Notes: generated by a model not told the origin, from the letters alone. A stretch of DNA of 11,545 nt from Actinomycetota bacterium (GCA_004366195.1 SIRV01000203.1:1-11545); one strand, 5' to 3'; shown: positions 1-6,737, numbered from the stretch's first letter. A program made the numbers and translations.

Positions 1-204
1 GACGAGGTCGAGCGCGCCGTGCGCCGCGCCGAGGGGCGCGCCGAGCGCGAGGGCGTCCGGGGCAAGGCCCTCACCCCCTTCCTGCTCTCGGCCCTCGCCG
101 AGGAGACCGGCGGCGCGAGCCTGGAGACGAACCTGGCCCTGCTCGAGGCGAACGCCGCCCTCGCGGCCGAGGTCGCCGTCGAGCTGAGCGACCGGCCCCC
201 CTGA
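1..204 (+). CDS. psuG: Pseudouridine-5'-phosphate glycosidase, C-terminal end (partial)
   Basis: The reading frame is open from the first base and ends at TGA 202-204, giving the last 67 residues of a longer protein whose start lies upstream of the window. The stretch GKALTPFLLSALAEETGG followed by SLETNLALLEANAALAAEVAVEL matches what I know of the C-terminal helices of PsuG. This cytosolic enzyme reversibly cleaves pseudouridine 5'-phosphate to uracil and ribose 5-phosphate during pseudouridine breakdown; a kinase (PsuK) usually works with it but would have to lie outside the window. The catalytic residues are in the missing part, so activity cannot be judged. The identification rests on recalled family similarity of the C-terminus only. 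Confidence 0.78.
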   Translation, partial: DEVERAVRRAEGRAEREGVRGKALTPFLLSALAEETGGASLETNLALLEANAALAAEVAVELSDRPP

Positions 205-396
205 TCGCTCGGGGACCGGGCTCGCGTCGTTGCGTCGTGACTCACACAGGGGGGCAGGATCCTTGTGGAGCCGATCCGATCGGGGCGACCGGATGCATCT
301 GGAAGGCGGTGCGGACCGTGATGGCGAGGCCTGAGGGGAACGCCTCGGTCGGAGCGGCCGCGAACCCCCGTCCGGCCGAAGCTCCTGGTCGTCGCC
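205..396. other. Intergenic stretch with no clear gene
   Basis: No convincing coding frame was seen between the psuG stop and the doubtful small ORF at 397. It contains an imperfectly explained palindrome, CCGATC-C-GATCGG, at 271-283. The frame holding GTG 318 and ATG 321 has a weak GGAAGG about 11 nt upstream, but it runs into a low-complexity Arg/Gly/Pro-rich translation that looks like a shadow. The composition is less uniformly GC than the flanking genes, as expected for noncoding or decaying sequence. Confidence 0.4.
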
Positions 397-654
397 GTGG
401 GCGTGCTCGCCGCGGCGGCTGGGGGAGGGGCTGTGTGGACCCTGACGCCCCTAGCACGCGACCTTCCCCGCCCGATGCGGCCGTCGGAGCTCTCTGAGGT
501 CCTAACGCGTGCTCTGCGACGGATCCGGGACCCAGTCGTGCGGGTGATGCGGGCGGAGCGCATCATCGCCACCGTGCACGTCGTCCGGACGGCCGACGGC
601 ACGTGGCTCGCGGATCGCATCGTCCGCTGCTCGGACGCGGGCCTCGGCATCTGA
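397..654 (+). CDS. Doubtful small hypothetical protein with N-terminal hydrophobic segment
   Basis: From GTG 397 to the TGA at 652-654 this frame encodes 85 residues. I do not recognise a family. Codons from about 385 onward have the strong third-position G/C preference of real genes here. The frame stays open upstream to a TGA at 319-321, and residues encoded just before 397 (KLLVVAV) extend the hydrophobic stretch LLVVAVGVLAAAAGGGAVWTL into one plausible membrane anchor or signal sequence. That means the true start is probably upstream of GTG 397, but the only in-frame candidate is a CTG at 331, and no ribosome-binding site is visible. The rest is an Arg-rich soluble part ending in WLADRIVRCSDAGLGI. 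It may be a degraded gene whose 5' part lies in the frame of ATG 321. It converges with the glycosyltransferase gene, with 9 nt between the stops. Confidence 0.35.
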   Translation: MGVLAAAAGGGAVWTLTPLARDLPRPMRPSELSEVLTRALRRIRDPVVRVMRAERIIATVHVVRTADGTWLADRIVRCSDAGLGI

Positions 655-663
655 GCGAGCGCG

Positions 664-1710
664 CTACCGGAGCCAAGTCTTGACGATGGCCTTGGAGAAG
701 TTCCAGCCGTAGCGGAGCGACTTCGGCTTCTTCGAGACGCCACCGCGCCGGGTGAGGAACGTCACGGGGACCTCGACCACCCGGGCGTGGTGACGGAGGG
801 CCTCGATCGTGACCTCCGAGGTCCAGAACTGGTCCTGCTCCAGGATCAGCTTGCGGAGCGTCTCGGCCCGGGTGGCCCGGTAGCCGCTCGAGATGTCGGT
901 CACGCGCTGGCCGGTGAGGAGCGTGACGAGCCAGGAGAAGAAGTGCACCCCGACGTGGCGGATCAGGCTGTCGCGCTCGAAGGCGCCGAGCATCCGCGAG
1001 CCGTTCACGTGGTCGGCCCGTCCCTCCAGGATCGGGCGGACGAGCGTCGGGAGCTCCTCGGGCTGGTGCTGGCCGTCGGCGTCGATGGAGACCACGATCT
1101 CGGCGCCGAGCTTCAGCGCGATGTCGTAGCCGACCCGCAGCGCGAGTCCCCCGCCCCGCCGGATCGGGAGCGTCGCGACGAGCGCCCCGGCGGCGCGCGC
1201 AGCCTCCGCCGTCCCATCCTCGGAGTGGTCGTCGATCACGACGGGGACGACCTGGTAGCCGTCGATCTCCTTCGGCATCGCCTCGATCACCGCGCCCACG
1301 TTCTCGGCCTCGTTGTAGGCGGGGGAGACCACCACGATCCGCTTGCCCGGGGGGAGCTCGGCCGCCCGGTCCCAGTCGAAGGCCGCCTGCCCGAGCGACT
1401 CCACCAGGAGCCGGATGCTCCGCTCGTTGGCATCGGCCTCCGCCTGGACCCGCACGAGCAGCACGAACAGCACGATCACCGCGAACAGCAGGACGGCGGT
1501 GAGGCGCCGACCGCTCCCCGGCCGGAAGTTGAACAGGGCGAACACCGGGTCGAACAGGTCCGGGGCGATCGCGAGGACCACCACGACGACCGAGATGGCC
1601 GCGGTGATGAGCAGGTTGAGGCGGCTGATCTGCCGGCGCCGGTGGCGGACGACGGCAATCGCGAGGAGCGCCACGGCGACCGCCCCGCCGACGATCCGCA
1701 GCGCGAGCAC
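664..1710 (-). CDS. Membrane-anchored family 2 glycosyltransferase with N-terminal DUF2304-like region
   Basis: This 348-residue protein has two parts. Residues 1-110 contain three hydrophobic helices (about 3-21, 33-50 and 70-87) and read like a DUF2304 membrane domain, usually a separate small protein next to a glycosyltransferase. Residues 123-348 are a GT2 (GT-A fold, polyprenyl-phosphate-mannose-synthase-like) catalytic domain, with SPAYNEAENV at 129-138, DDHSEDGT at 160-167, the metal-binding SIDADGQHQPEE around D210/D212 and TDISSGYRA at 271-279. The expected role is transfer of a sugar from a nucleotide donor to a lipid carrier or another membrane-side acceptor; donor and acceptor are not evident. 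GTG 1710 is preceded by a GAGGT-like ribosome site, and the gene begins 9 nt after the sqdB stop, so the two are almost certainly cotranscribed. This suggests the SqdB product or a related sugar nucleotide feeds it. It is not the classical sulfolipid synthase SqdX, which belongs to a different GT family. Confidence 0.87.
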   Translation of the reverse strand: MLALRIVGGAVAVALLAIAVVRHRRRQISRLNLLITAAISVVVVVLAIAPDLFDPVFALFNFRPGSGRRLTAVLLFAVIVLFVLLVRVQAEADANERSIRLLVESLGQAAFDWDRAAELPPGKRIVVVSPAYNEAENVGAVIEAMPKEIDGYQVVPVVIDDHSEDGTAEAARAAGALVATLPIRRGGGLALRVGYDIALKLGAEIVVSIDADGQHQPEELPTLVRPILEGRADHVNGSRMLGAFERDSLIRHVGVHFFSWLVTLLTGQRVTDISSGYRATRAETLRKLILEQDQFWTSEVTIEALRHHARVVEVPVTFLTRRGGVSKKPKSLRYGWNFSKAIVKTWLR

Positions 1711-1719
1711 GGCCCGACC

Positions 1720-2898
1720 TCAGCGACGGACGCGCGAGCGGAGCACGCCGCGCCAGCTGGTGCGCGGCGCGATCCGGTCCACGATGACGCGGTCCTTGTA
1801 GCGCTCGATCGTGGCGAACATCGACTCGATCAGGGTCTCGGAGAGCAGGTGCGGCTTCAGCCCGAGGTCGAGGAGCTTCGTGTGCTTCGCGTTGTAGTAG
1901 TGCTCCTCGGCCTCCACCCGCGGGTTCTCGACGTGGACCGGCTCCACCTTCAGCCCATGATGCAGGGCCGCCTGCCGCACCAGCTCGGCCAGCTCGTTGA
2001 TGGAGAACTGCTCGGTGAACTGGTTGAACACCCGGTACTCGCCCTCGGCCGGCGGGTTGAGGAGGGCGAGCTCCACGCACTGCAGGGTGTCGACGATGTT
2101 CAGGTACCCGCGGGTCTGCCCGCCTTTGCCGTAGGCGGTGAGCGGGTGCCCGATCACGGCCTGGACGCAGAACCGGTTCAGCGCCGTGCCGAACAGCTCG
2201 TCGTAGTCGAACCGGGTGACGAGGCGCTCGTCGAGCTTGGTCTCCTCGGTCTCGATCCCGTAGACGACGCCCTGGTTGAGGTCGGTCGCGCGCAGGCCCC
2301 AGATCCGGCAGGCGAAGTGGATGTTGTGGGAGTCGTGGACCTTGGAGAGGTGGTAGAAGCTCCCCGGCATCTTGGGGAAGGGGAGGACGTCCGAGCGCCC
2401 GTTGTGGTGGATCTCGATGAAGCCCTCCTCGATGTCGATGTTCGGCGTGCCGTACTCGCCCATGGTGCCGAGCTTCACCAGGTGCGCCTCGGGGGTGATC
2501 TCGGCCATCGCGAACAGCACGTTCAGGGTGTTCACCACGTTGTTGGTCTGGGTGAAGACGGCGTGGTCGCGGTCGATCATCGAGTAGGGGGCCGACGGCA
2601 TCTCGCCGTAGTGGACGATGGCCTCCGGCTGGAACTCCTCGAACACGCGCTGCACGAGCTCCCAGTCGGTGAGGTCGCCCTCGGTCACCCCGATCTCGAG
2701 GCCGGTGACCTCCTTCCAGGCCCGGGCCCGGGCGGGGAGCGACTCCAGGATGGGGGTGAGGGAGTCGGTGCCGTTCTCCTCGTGCATCCGGCGCCGCAGG
2801 TAGTTGTCGACGGTGTGGATCTCGTGGCCCCGGCGCGAGAGGTACATCGCCGTGGCCCAGCCGAGGTACCCGTCACCGCCCAGGATCAGGATGCGCAT
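1720..2898 (-). CDS. sqdB: UDP-sulfoquinovose synthase (SqdB/SQD1 family)
   Basis: The 392-residue protein is an extended short-chain dehydrogenase/epimerase that converts UDP-glucose and sulfite to UDP-sulfoquinovose, the head-group donor for sulfolipid or sulfonated glycans. The N-terminal NAD site is GGDGYLG (G7, G10, G13). Family hallmarks follow: YGEMPSAPYSMIDRDHAVFTQ-type sequence at about 97-117, LGTMGEYGTPNIDIEEGF at 143-160, and SFYHLSKVHDSHNIHF at 180-195. The catalytic Thr, Tyr and Lys fall at T145, Y182 and K186, and ATDLNQGVVYG and GKGGQTRG follow. ATG 2898 is chosen because MRILILGGDG is the expected N-terminus and a GGAGGG lies about 10 nt upstream; the frame stays open further upstream without family-like sequence. 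It sits 59 nt downstream of the PLP-enzyme gene and 9 nt upstream of the glycosyltransferase. Archaeal Agl3 (protein glycan synthesis) is in the same family, so the end product need not be a lipid. Family assignment is very secure. Confidence 0.95.
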   Translation of the reverse strand: MRILILGGDGYLGWATAMYLSRRGHEIHTVDNYLRRRMHEENGTDSLTPILESLPARARAWKEVTGLEIGVTEGDLTDWELVQRVFEEFQPEAIVHYGEMPSAPYSMIDRDHAVFTQTNNVVNTLNVLFAMAEITPEAHLVKLGTMGEYGTPNIDIEEGFIEIHHNGRSDVLPFPKMPGSFYHLSKVHDSHNIHFACRIWGLRATDLNQGVVYGIETEETKLDERLVTRFDYDELFGTALNRFCVQAVIGHPLTAYGKGGQTRGYLNIVDTLQCVELALLNPPAEGEYRVFNQFTEQFSINELAELVRQAALHHGLKVEPVHVENPRVEAEEHYYNAKHTKLLDLGLKPHLLSETLIESMFATIERYKDRVIVDRIAPRTSWRGVLRSRVRR

Positions 2899-2957
2899 GG
2901 GAGCCTTCCCTCCGTGGTCGCCCCACCGTCGGGGCCCCGCCATCCTAGCAACCGGTC

Positions 2958-4205
2958 TCAGGCCAGGCGCGCGAGCTCCTCGAGCACCCGGTCGACCTCC
3001 TCGGGGGTGTGGTAGTGGCAGAACCCGATCCGCACGGCGCCGCCGGTCGCCTGGAGCCCGAGCCGCTCCATCAGCTCGAGCGCGTAGTAGTGACCGTCCC
3101 AAACGAAGATCCCGCGCTCGCCGAGGGCCGCCGCGGTCTCAGCGGGGTGCCGCCCCTCGAGGCGGACGGCGAAGGTGGGGGTGCGCTCGGCGAGGCGTTC
3201 GGGGTCGCTGATCCCGTACACCCGCAGGCCGGGCACGGACCGGGCCCCCTCGAGGAAGCGCGCGGCGAGGCCCCGCTCCCACGCCTCGATGGCACGGAAG
3301 GCGGCCGCGATCGCCTCCCGGCGCGAGGGTCCGGCGGGGGCGCCGTGGGTCCGTCCGACCTCTGCCAGGTACCCGACCGCCGCCACCCAGCCCGCCATGC
3401 CCTCGTGGTTCTGGGTCCCGGTCTCGAACCGGAAGGGGAGCTCGTCGGGGGCCGGCCGGACCTTGTACGGGGTGAGCCGCTCGAGGACTTCGCGCCGGCC
3501 GAACAGGATCCCGAGGTGGGGTCCGAAGACCTTGTAGGGCGAGACGGCGACCAGGTCGGCCCCCAGGGCCCGCACGTCGATCCGGCGGTGCTGCGCGAGG
3601 TGCACGCCGTCGCAGACGACGAGGGCCGCGGGGGCGCGCTCGCGTGTCAGCCGGACCAGCTCGGCGGCGGGCGTGATCGTCCCGACGGCGTTGGAGGCGA
3701 GGGTGAACGCCACGACCCTCGTGCGCTCGGAGAGCGCCTCCTCGAAGCTGCCCTGGTCGAGCGTGACGTCCTCCTCGCGCACGTCCACCCACCGCACGGT
3801 GGCCCCGGCGTCCGCGGCCGCGAGCACCCAGGGCCGGACGTTCGCGTCGTGGTCCAGGCGCGTGACGACGACCTCGTCGCCCGGCCCGAGGGTCCGGGCG
3901 ATCGAGCGCGAGACGTGGAACAGGAGCGTCGTGGCGTTCGGGCCGAAGATCACCTCGTCGGGGTCGGCGTTCAGCAGGTCCGCCGCGGCGCGGTGCGCCT
4001 CCTCGATCACCGCGTCGGTCTCGCGGCTGGTGGCGAACGCCCCGTGGGTGTTGGCGTTGCTCGAGCGGAGGTACGAGGCCATCGCCTCGATCACGGTCTC
4101 CGGCACCTGGGAGCCCCCGGGGGCGTCCGCGAACACGGCGGGGCGACCGCCATGCTCGCGGGCGAGCGCGGGGAACCGGCCGCGGAGGCTCGAGAGGTCG
4201 GGCAT
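2958..4205 (-). CDS. PLP-dependent class V aminotransferase-like enzyme (SufS/Csd-like) lacking the catalytic Cys
   Basis: This 415-residue fold-type I PLP enzyme resembles the cysteine desulfurase-like family once called am_tr_V_VC1184 (TIGR01976). Visible features are SSNANTHGAF at 48-57, the PLP-stacking histidine in RLDHDAN (H119), TLASNAVGTITP at 168-179, D199 in CDGVH (pairs with the PLP nitrogen), and the Schiff-base lysine K225 in SPYKVFGPHLG. The mobile loop that carries the persulfide-forming Cys in SufS/CsdA here reads VWDGHYYALEL, with no cysteine; the only C-terminal Cys (RIGFCHYHTPEEV) is in a different strand. It may therefore be a cysteine-sulfinate, selenocysteine-like or other lyase rather than a persulfide-forming desulfurase. 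ATG 4205 is preferred over TTG 4214 because GGGAGG lies 10 nt upstream of it but only about 1 nt from the TTG. It is the first of three collinear genes leading into sqdB. Confidence 0.85.
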   Translation of the reverse strand: MPDLSSLRGRFPALAREHGGRPAVFADAPGGSQVPETVIEAMASYLRSSNANTHGAFATSRETDAVIEEAHRAAADLLNADPDEVIFGPNATTLLFHVSRSIARTLGPGDEVVVTRLDHDANVRPWVLAAADAGATVRWVDVREEDVTLDQGSFEEALSERTRVVAFTLASNAVGTITPAAELVRLTRERAPAALVVCDGVHLAQHRRIDVRALGADLVAVSPYKVFGPHLGILFGRREVLERLTPYKVRPAPDELPFRFETGTQNHEGMAGWVAAVGYLAEVGRTHGAPAGPSRREAIAAAFRAIEAWERGLAARFLEGARSVPGLRVYGISDPERLAERTPTFAVRLEGRHPAETAAALGERGIFVWDGHYYALELMERLGLQATGGAVRIGFCHYHTPEEVDRVLEELARLA

Positions 4206-4302
4206 CGGCGCCAAGCCTCCCGCACGGAGCCCGCCGCCGACAACCTCGGACCGAGCGACGACCCGGTCCGGCTGGAAACGACGCCGGGAACCGGCGGCTC
4301 CC

Positions 4303-4308
4303 TATACT
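4303..4308 (+). promoter_or_regulatory. -10 box for a probable leaderless transcript
   Basis: TATACT lies exactly 7 nt before ATG 4316, so a transcript started at the usual distance would begin at or next to the start codon. No Shine-Dalgarno sequence precedes that ATG. No good -35 hexamer is seen 17-18 nt upstream, where the sequence is GC-rich. Leaderless mRNAs are common in Actinobacteria, which supports this reading. The complementary sequence AGTATAGG could also serve the divergent PLP-enzyme gene, but this is weak. Confidence 0.6.
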
Positions 4309-4315
4309 CGCGGCG

Positions 4316-4639
4316 ATGGAACGGGGGGAGCGGGCCGAGGCGCTCGCGGCCGAGGCGGACCGGATCGTGCGCGCGCTGGTCGAGCGCGGGGCGACGCTCG
4401 TCGTGGCGTTCGGATCGTTCGGCCGCGGCGACGTGGCCCGGTGGAGCGATCTCGACATCCTCGCGGTGATGGAGAGCGAGCTTCCGTTCGTCGCACGGCT
4501 GGCGGAGCTCTACGAGGAGCTCGCCCCGCGCGTCGGGCTGGACCTGCTCGTCTACACGCCTGAGGAGTTCGAGCGGATGAAGGGGCGCGCGTTCATCCGC
4601 CGGGCCCTCGAGGAGGGTCGGGTGCTCCATGCGGCCTGA
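4316..4639 (+). CDS. MNT-type nucleotidyltransferase domain protein (probable antitoxin partner of HEPN)
   Basis: This 107-residue single-domain protein is a minimal nucleotidyltransferase of the DNA polymerase beta superfamily. The signature GSFGRGDVARWSDLDIL gives G33-S34, ten residues, then D45 and D47, and a third carboxylate is at D76 in GLDLLVYTPEEF, so all three metal ligands are present. In characterised MNT-HEPN pairs the MNT protein transfers AMP groups to the HEPN ribonuclease and silences it; that role is inferred here from the gene pairing. The start is ATG 4316, seven nt after TATACT, without a ribosome site. Its 3' end overlaps the HEPN gene by 11 nt, implying translational coupling. 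It diverges from the sulfosugar gene group across a 110-nt spacer. Confidence 0.88.
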   Translation: MERGERAEALAAEADRIVRALVERGATLVVAFGSFGRGDVARWSDLDILAVMESELPFVARLAELYEELAPRVGLDLLVYTPEEFERMKGRAFIRRALEEGRVLHAA

Positions 4640-5042
4640 CGCTCGGGAGGAAGGGGCCCGCTGGGTGGAGCAGGCGCGCCGCGATCTCGACGACGCGCGC
4701 TTCGCCCGCGACGGCGAGCGGTACAACCTCGCGTGCTTCCTGGCGCAACAGGCGGCTGAGAAGGCGCTCAAGGGGTTCCTGTACCTGCGGGAGGAGGAGC
4801 TCGCCCGCGGCCACTCCGTGGCGGAGCTGTGCGAGCGGGCCGCGAGGCACGATCCCGTCTTCGCCGACCTCCGCCCGCGGGTGGCAGGGCTGGATCTGTA
4901 CTACATCCCGACCCGGTATCCGAACGGGCTTCCCGGCGGGCTGCCGGACGAGGCGTTCGACCGAGAGCAGGCGGACCGGGCGATCGAGCGGGCGGCCGAG
5001 GTGCTCGAGGCGGTGGGCACCGCCTTCGGGTCCCGGGGCTGA
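4629..5042 (+). CDS. HEPN domain protein (probable toxin partner of the nucleotidyltransferase)
   Basis: The 137-residue protein is an all-helical HEPN domain. It shows the family helix FLAQQAAEKALKGFLY (37-52), GHSVAEL at 61-67 and the subfamily motif YYIPTRYPNGLPGGLP at 91-106. HEPN proteins paired with minimal nucleotidyltransferases are typically RNA-cleaving toxins or nucleotide-binding partners. The usual RNase motif R-X4-6-H is not clearly present: R54 to H62 is R-X7-H, and R71 to H74 is too close. Toxicity is therefore uncertain, and this subfamily may act differently. ATG 4629 is inside the end of the upstream gene (overlap 4629-4639). The stop is followed after 15 nt by the convergent minus-strand gene ending at 5058. 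Confidence 0.85.
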   Translation: MRPDAREEGARWVEQARRDLDDARFARDGERYNLACFLAQQAAEKALKGFLYLREEELARGHSVAELCERAARHDPVFADLRPRVAGLDLYYIPTRYPNGLPGGLPDEAFDREQADRAIERAAEVLEAVGTAFGSRG

Positions 5043-5044
5043 GG

Positions 5045-5058
5045 GGCCGCTCCCGGCC
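5045..5058. terminator. Weak hairpin between convergent genes
   Basis: GGCCG-CTCC-CGGCC forms a perfect 5-bp GC stem with a 4-nt loop exactly between the HEPN stop at 5042 and the stop of the minus-strand gene at 5058-5060. The location suits a bidirectional terminator, but no T-tract follows on either strand, and short GC hairpins are frequent in such sequence. Confidence 0.25.
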
Positions 5059-6078
5059 TACGTCCCCAGCACCTCGGGGTAGCGGTCGGGGTGGGCGAGG
5101 ACCTCGCTCCAGGGCACGACCTCGACGAGCGTGACGGACGGATCGGCGATCGGCGGGTCCGCGCCCTCGCCGAGGAACGTCCCGCCGAGGCGCGCGATGA
5201 CCACCGCGTCCCCGCCCTCCACGACCTTCTCGTTCCCGCGCAGGTCGATGGTCCCGAGGAGCTGGATCGGGTCGAGGACGTTCGCGTCCCGGTCCAGCAA
5301 CCACAGCTCCAGTCGCCGCGTCGAGCCCACGTAGCTCACGGTCTGCGGCAGGGATCCCTTCTTGGGACATGTCCGCGCACTCGTTCCAGCCCTCCTCGAT
5401 CCTGGTGCAGAGCGTGAAGGGGCCGACCCAGCCCTCGGGCCGCTCTACGGTGAGGGACACGGTGTCCAGGGATCGCAGGATGTCCTTGGGGGTCTCGGCC
5501 GGGTCGAGGATCACCGGGGGGCTCGGCGTCGGCGAGGGCGGCCCGTACAGCAGCTCGAGGATCGCCTTCTCATCCGTCATCCCCACGAGCTGGTCGAGGA
5601 CGGCGTCCATCCGCTCCCCGAGCAGCTCCCGGGCGGGAAGGGTGAGGCTCTCGTACGCCCCGCCGCCCGCGAAGAAGTGCTTCCCCTCCTTGGTCCGGAC
5701 GAGCGCGTAGCCCACCATCTCCCGGTCCCCGAGGTGCTCGAGCGCGAGGAAGGCGCGCCCGCCGTTCGACAGGGCCCAGTACAGCCCGGGGAAGCGGGAT
5801 AGGTGGATGTCGATCGGCTCGGTCCGGGGCTCCCCGACCGAGGTGAGGGAGGTCACCGGCGCCACCTCGAGGTCGACGATCCGCGACTCGAAGACCTCCA
5901 TGAGGCCCGGTGCCCGGAACCGCTCCGGTACCGCCAGCACCTCGAGCCAGCGCTCGACGGTGGCGAGGAACTCGATCCCGGGGCGGTCCACATGGCCGGT
6001 CATCCGGCTCGCCCCGAAGGTCCGGGCCGGGTCCTCGGTGCCGCAGCACGCGAGCGGCAGCACCACCGCCGCGTGCAC
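5058..6078 (-). pseudogene. Frameshifted exported or lipoprotein-like protein of unknown function
   Basis: One frame reads about 237 gene-like residues from GTG 6078 to about 5368 (AVPERFRAPGLMEVFESRIVD, EHLGDREMVGYALVRTKEGKHFFAGG, Pro-rich PPSPTPSPPVILDP). It then becomes Arg/Pro-rich nonsense, while the neighbouring frame continues gene-like to TAG 5058 (VSYVGSTRRLELWLLDRDAN, LGTIDLRGNEKVVEGGDAVVIARLGG). Removing one C from the TCCC run at about 5364-5367 (read on the minus strand) joins them as WNECADMSKKGSLPQTVSYVGS, and the span of 1021 nt is 3x340+1, giving a 339-residue product. The N-terminus MHAAVVLPLACCG looks like a short lipoprotein signal without the usual basic residues, so a second defect near 6079-6102 is possible; in-frame ATG 6102 is cut off by a TGA. 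No family is recognised. It follows the DUF402 gene by 20 nt and probably belongs to that transcript. Real inactivation and sequencing error both remain possible. Confidence 0.65.
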
Positions 6079-6098
6079 GATCGCTCACCCCCCGCCGC

Positions 6099-6737
6099 TC
6101 ATCCTCCCTCGGCGGGGGCGTCGCGTCGAGGCACTTCGGCGAGCGCGACCGCGTCCCAGCCCTCGGGGAGGGTGGGCGTCGGCCAGGAGGGGTCGGGCCG
6201 CCAGTCGGTCCAGTCGAGGTCGAAGGGGGGCTCGCGGGCGAGGATCCGACGGACGGCGCGGCGGCCGTCGGCGCGGAAGCGCTCGGCGTCGGCGGGGGAG
6301 AACAGGCCGAGCCGCACCGCGCGCTCCAGCTCCTCCTCGTCCTTCCAGCACCACGACCCGTCGCGGGCGATGAGCACGTCGAGGGCGTGGTCCGTCGTGT
6401 CGAACCCGATCGGGGTGCGGCGCAAGGGCTCCTGGAGGTTCACGTACCAGGCCCAGGGCACCGTCCAGCGCAGCACGCCGAAGGGCTCCTCCGGCCAGGC
6501 GAAGGACAGCACGCCGGTCGAGCCCCGCTCACGGAGCTCGAGCTCGAAGGGTCGGTCCGGGATCCGGAGCTCCTCGCCCTCGGGGCCGACCGGCACGGCG
6601 CAGGTCACGCGGGGCGGGACGTAGAGGACGAGGAGGTCCGGCTCGTCCCAAACGACCGTGGCCGGGCGGGCCGCGAACACGCGGCCGCGCCAGAGCTCGC
6701 GCAGGACGACCGGCTCGCCGGGCTCGAACCGCCGCAT
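6099..6737 (-). CDS. DUF402 domain protein (FomD/Ntdp-like phosphatase family)
   Basis: The 212-residue protein matches the DUF402 family, a small beta-barrel fold whose studied members (FomD, staphylococcal Ntdp, the actinomycete Sc-type proteins) hydrolyse nucleoside di- or triphosphates or nucleotidyl conjugates with metal ions. Visible family residues are WYVNLQEP (98-105), the acidic cluster FDTTDHALDVLI (D113, D116, D120) and WKDEEELERAV (131-141), followed by a helix FSPADAERFRADGRRAVRRIL. An Asp/Trp/Pro-rich tail follows (172-194). ATG 6737 abuts the TAG of the upstream FTCD gene (6738-6740) with no base between, so translation is probably coupled. The substrate here cannot be deduced; its constant neighbour FTCD suggests only cotranscription, not a known shared pathway. 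Confidence 0.82.
   Translation of the reverse strand: MRRFEPGEPVVLRELWRGRVFAARPATVVWDEPDLLVLYVPPRVTCAVPVGPEGEELRIPDRPFELELRERGSTGVLSFAWPEEPFGVLRWTVPWAWYVNLQEPLRRTPIGFDTTDHALDVLIARDGSWCWKDEEELERAVRLGLFSPADAERFRADGRRAVRRILAREPPFDLDWTDWRPDPSWPTPTLPEGWDAVALAEVPRRDAPAEGG

Noticed and set aside
271..283. CCGATC-C-GATCGG palindrome
   Set aside because: A one-base centre cannot form a useful hairpin, and no adjacent promoter elements support an operator.
237..497. Plus-strand frame with ATG 321 as a complete 86-residue gene
   Set aside because: After about residue 45 it becomes Arg/Gly/Pro-rich nonsense in the shadow of the frame ending at 654.
787..3015. Very long plus-strand open frame opposite the glycosyltransferase and sqdB genes
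   Set aside because: Its translation is Asp/Glu/Val/His/Arg-rich with no motif; it is the antisense shadow of two secure minus-strand genes, common at this GC content.
4206..4214. TTG 4214 as start of the PLP enzyme
   Set aside because: The GGGAGG would be only about 1 nt away, whereas ATG 4205 has it at 10 nt.
3009..4469. Long plus-strand open frame opposite the PLP-enzyme gene
   Set aside because: Low-complexity Gly/Arg/Asp translation, antisense to a protein with clear catalytic motifs.
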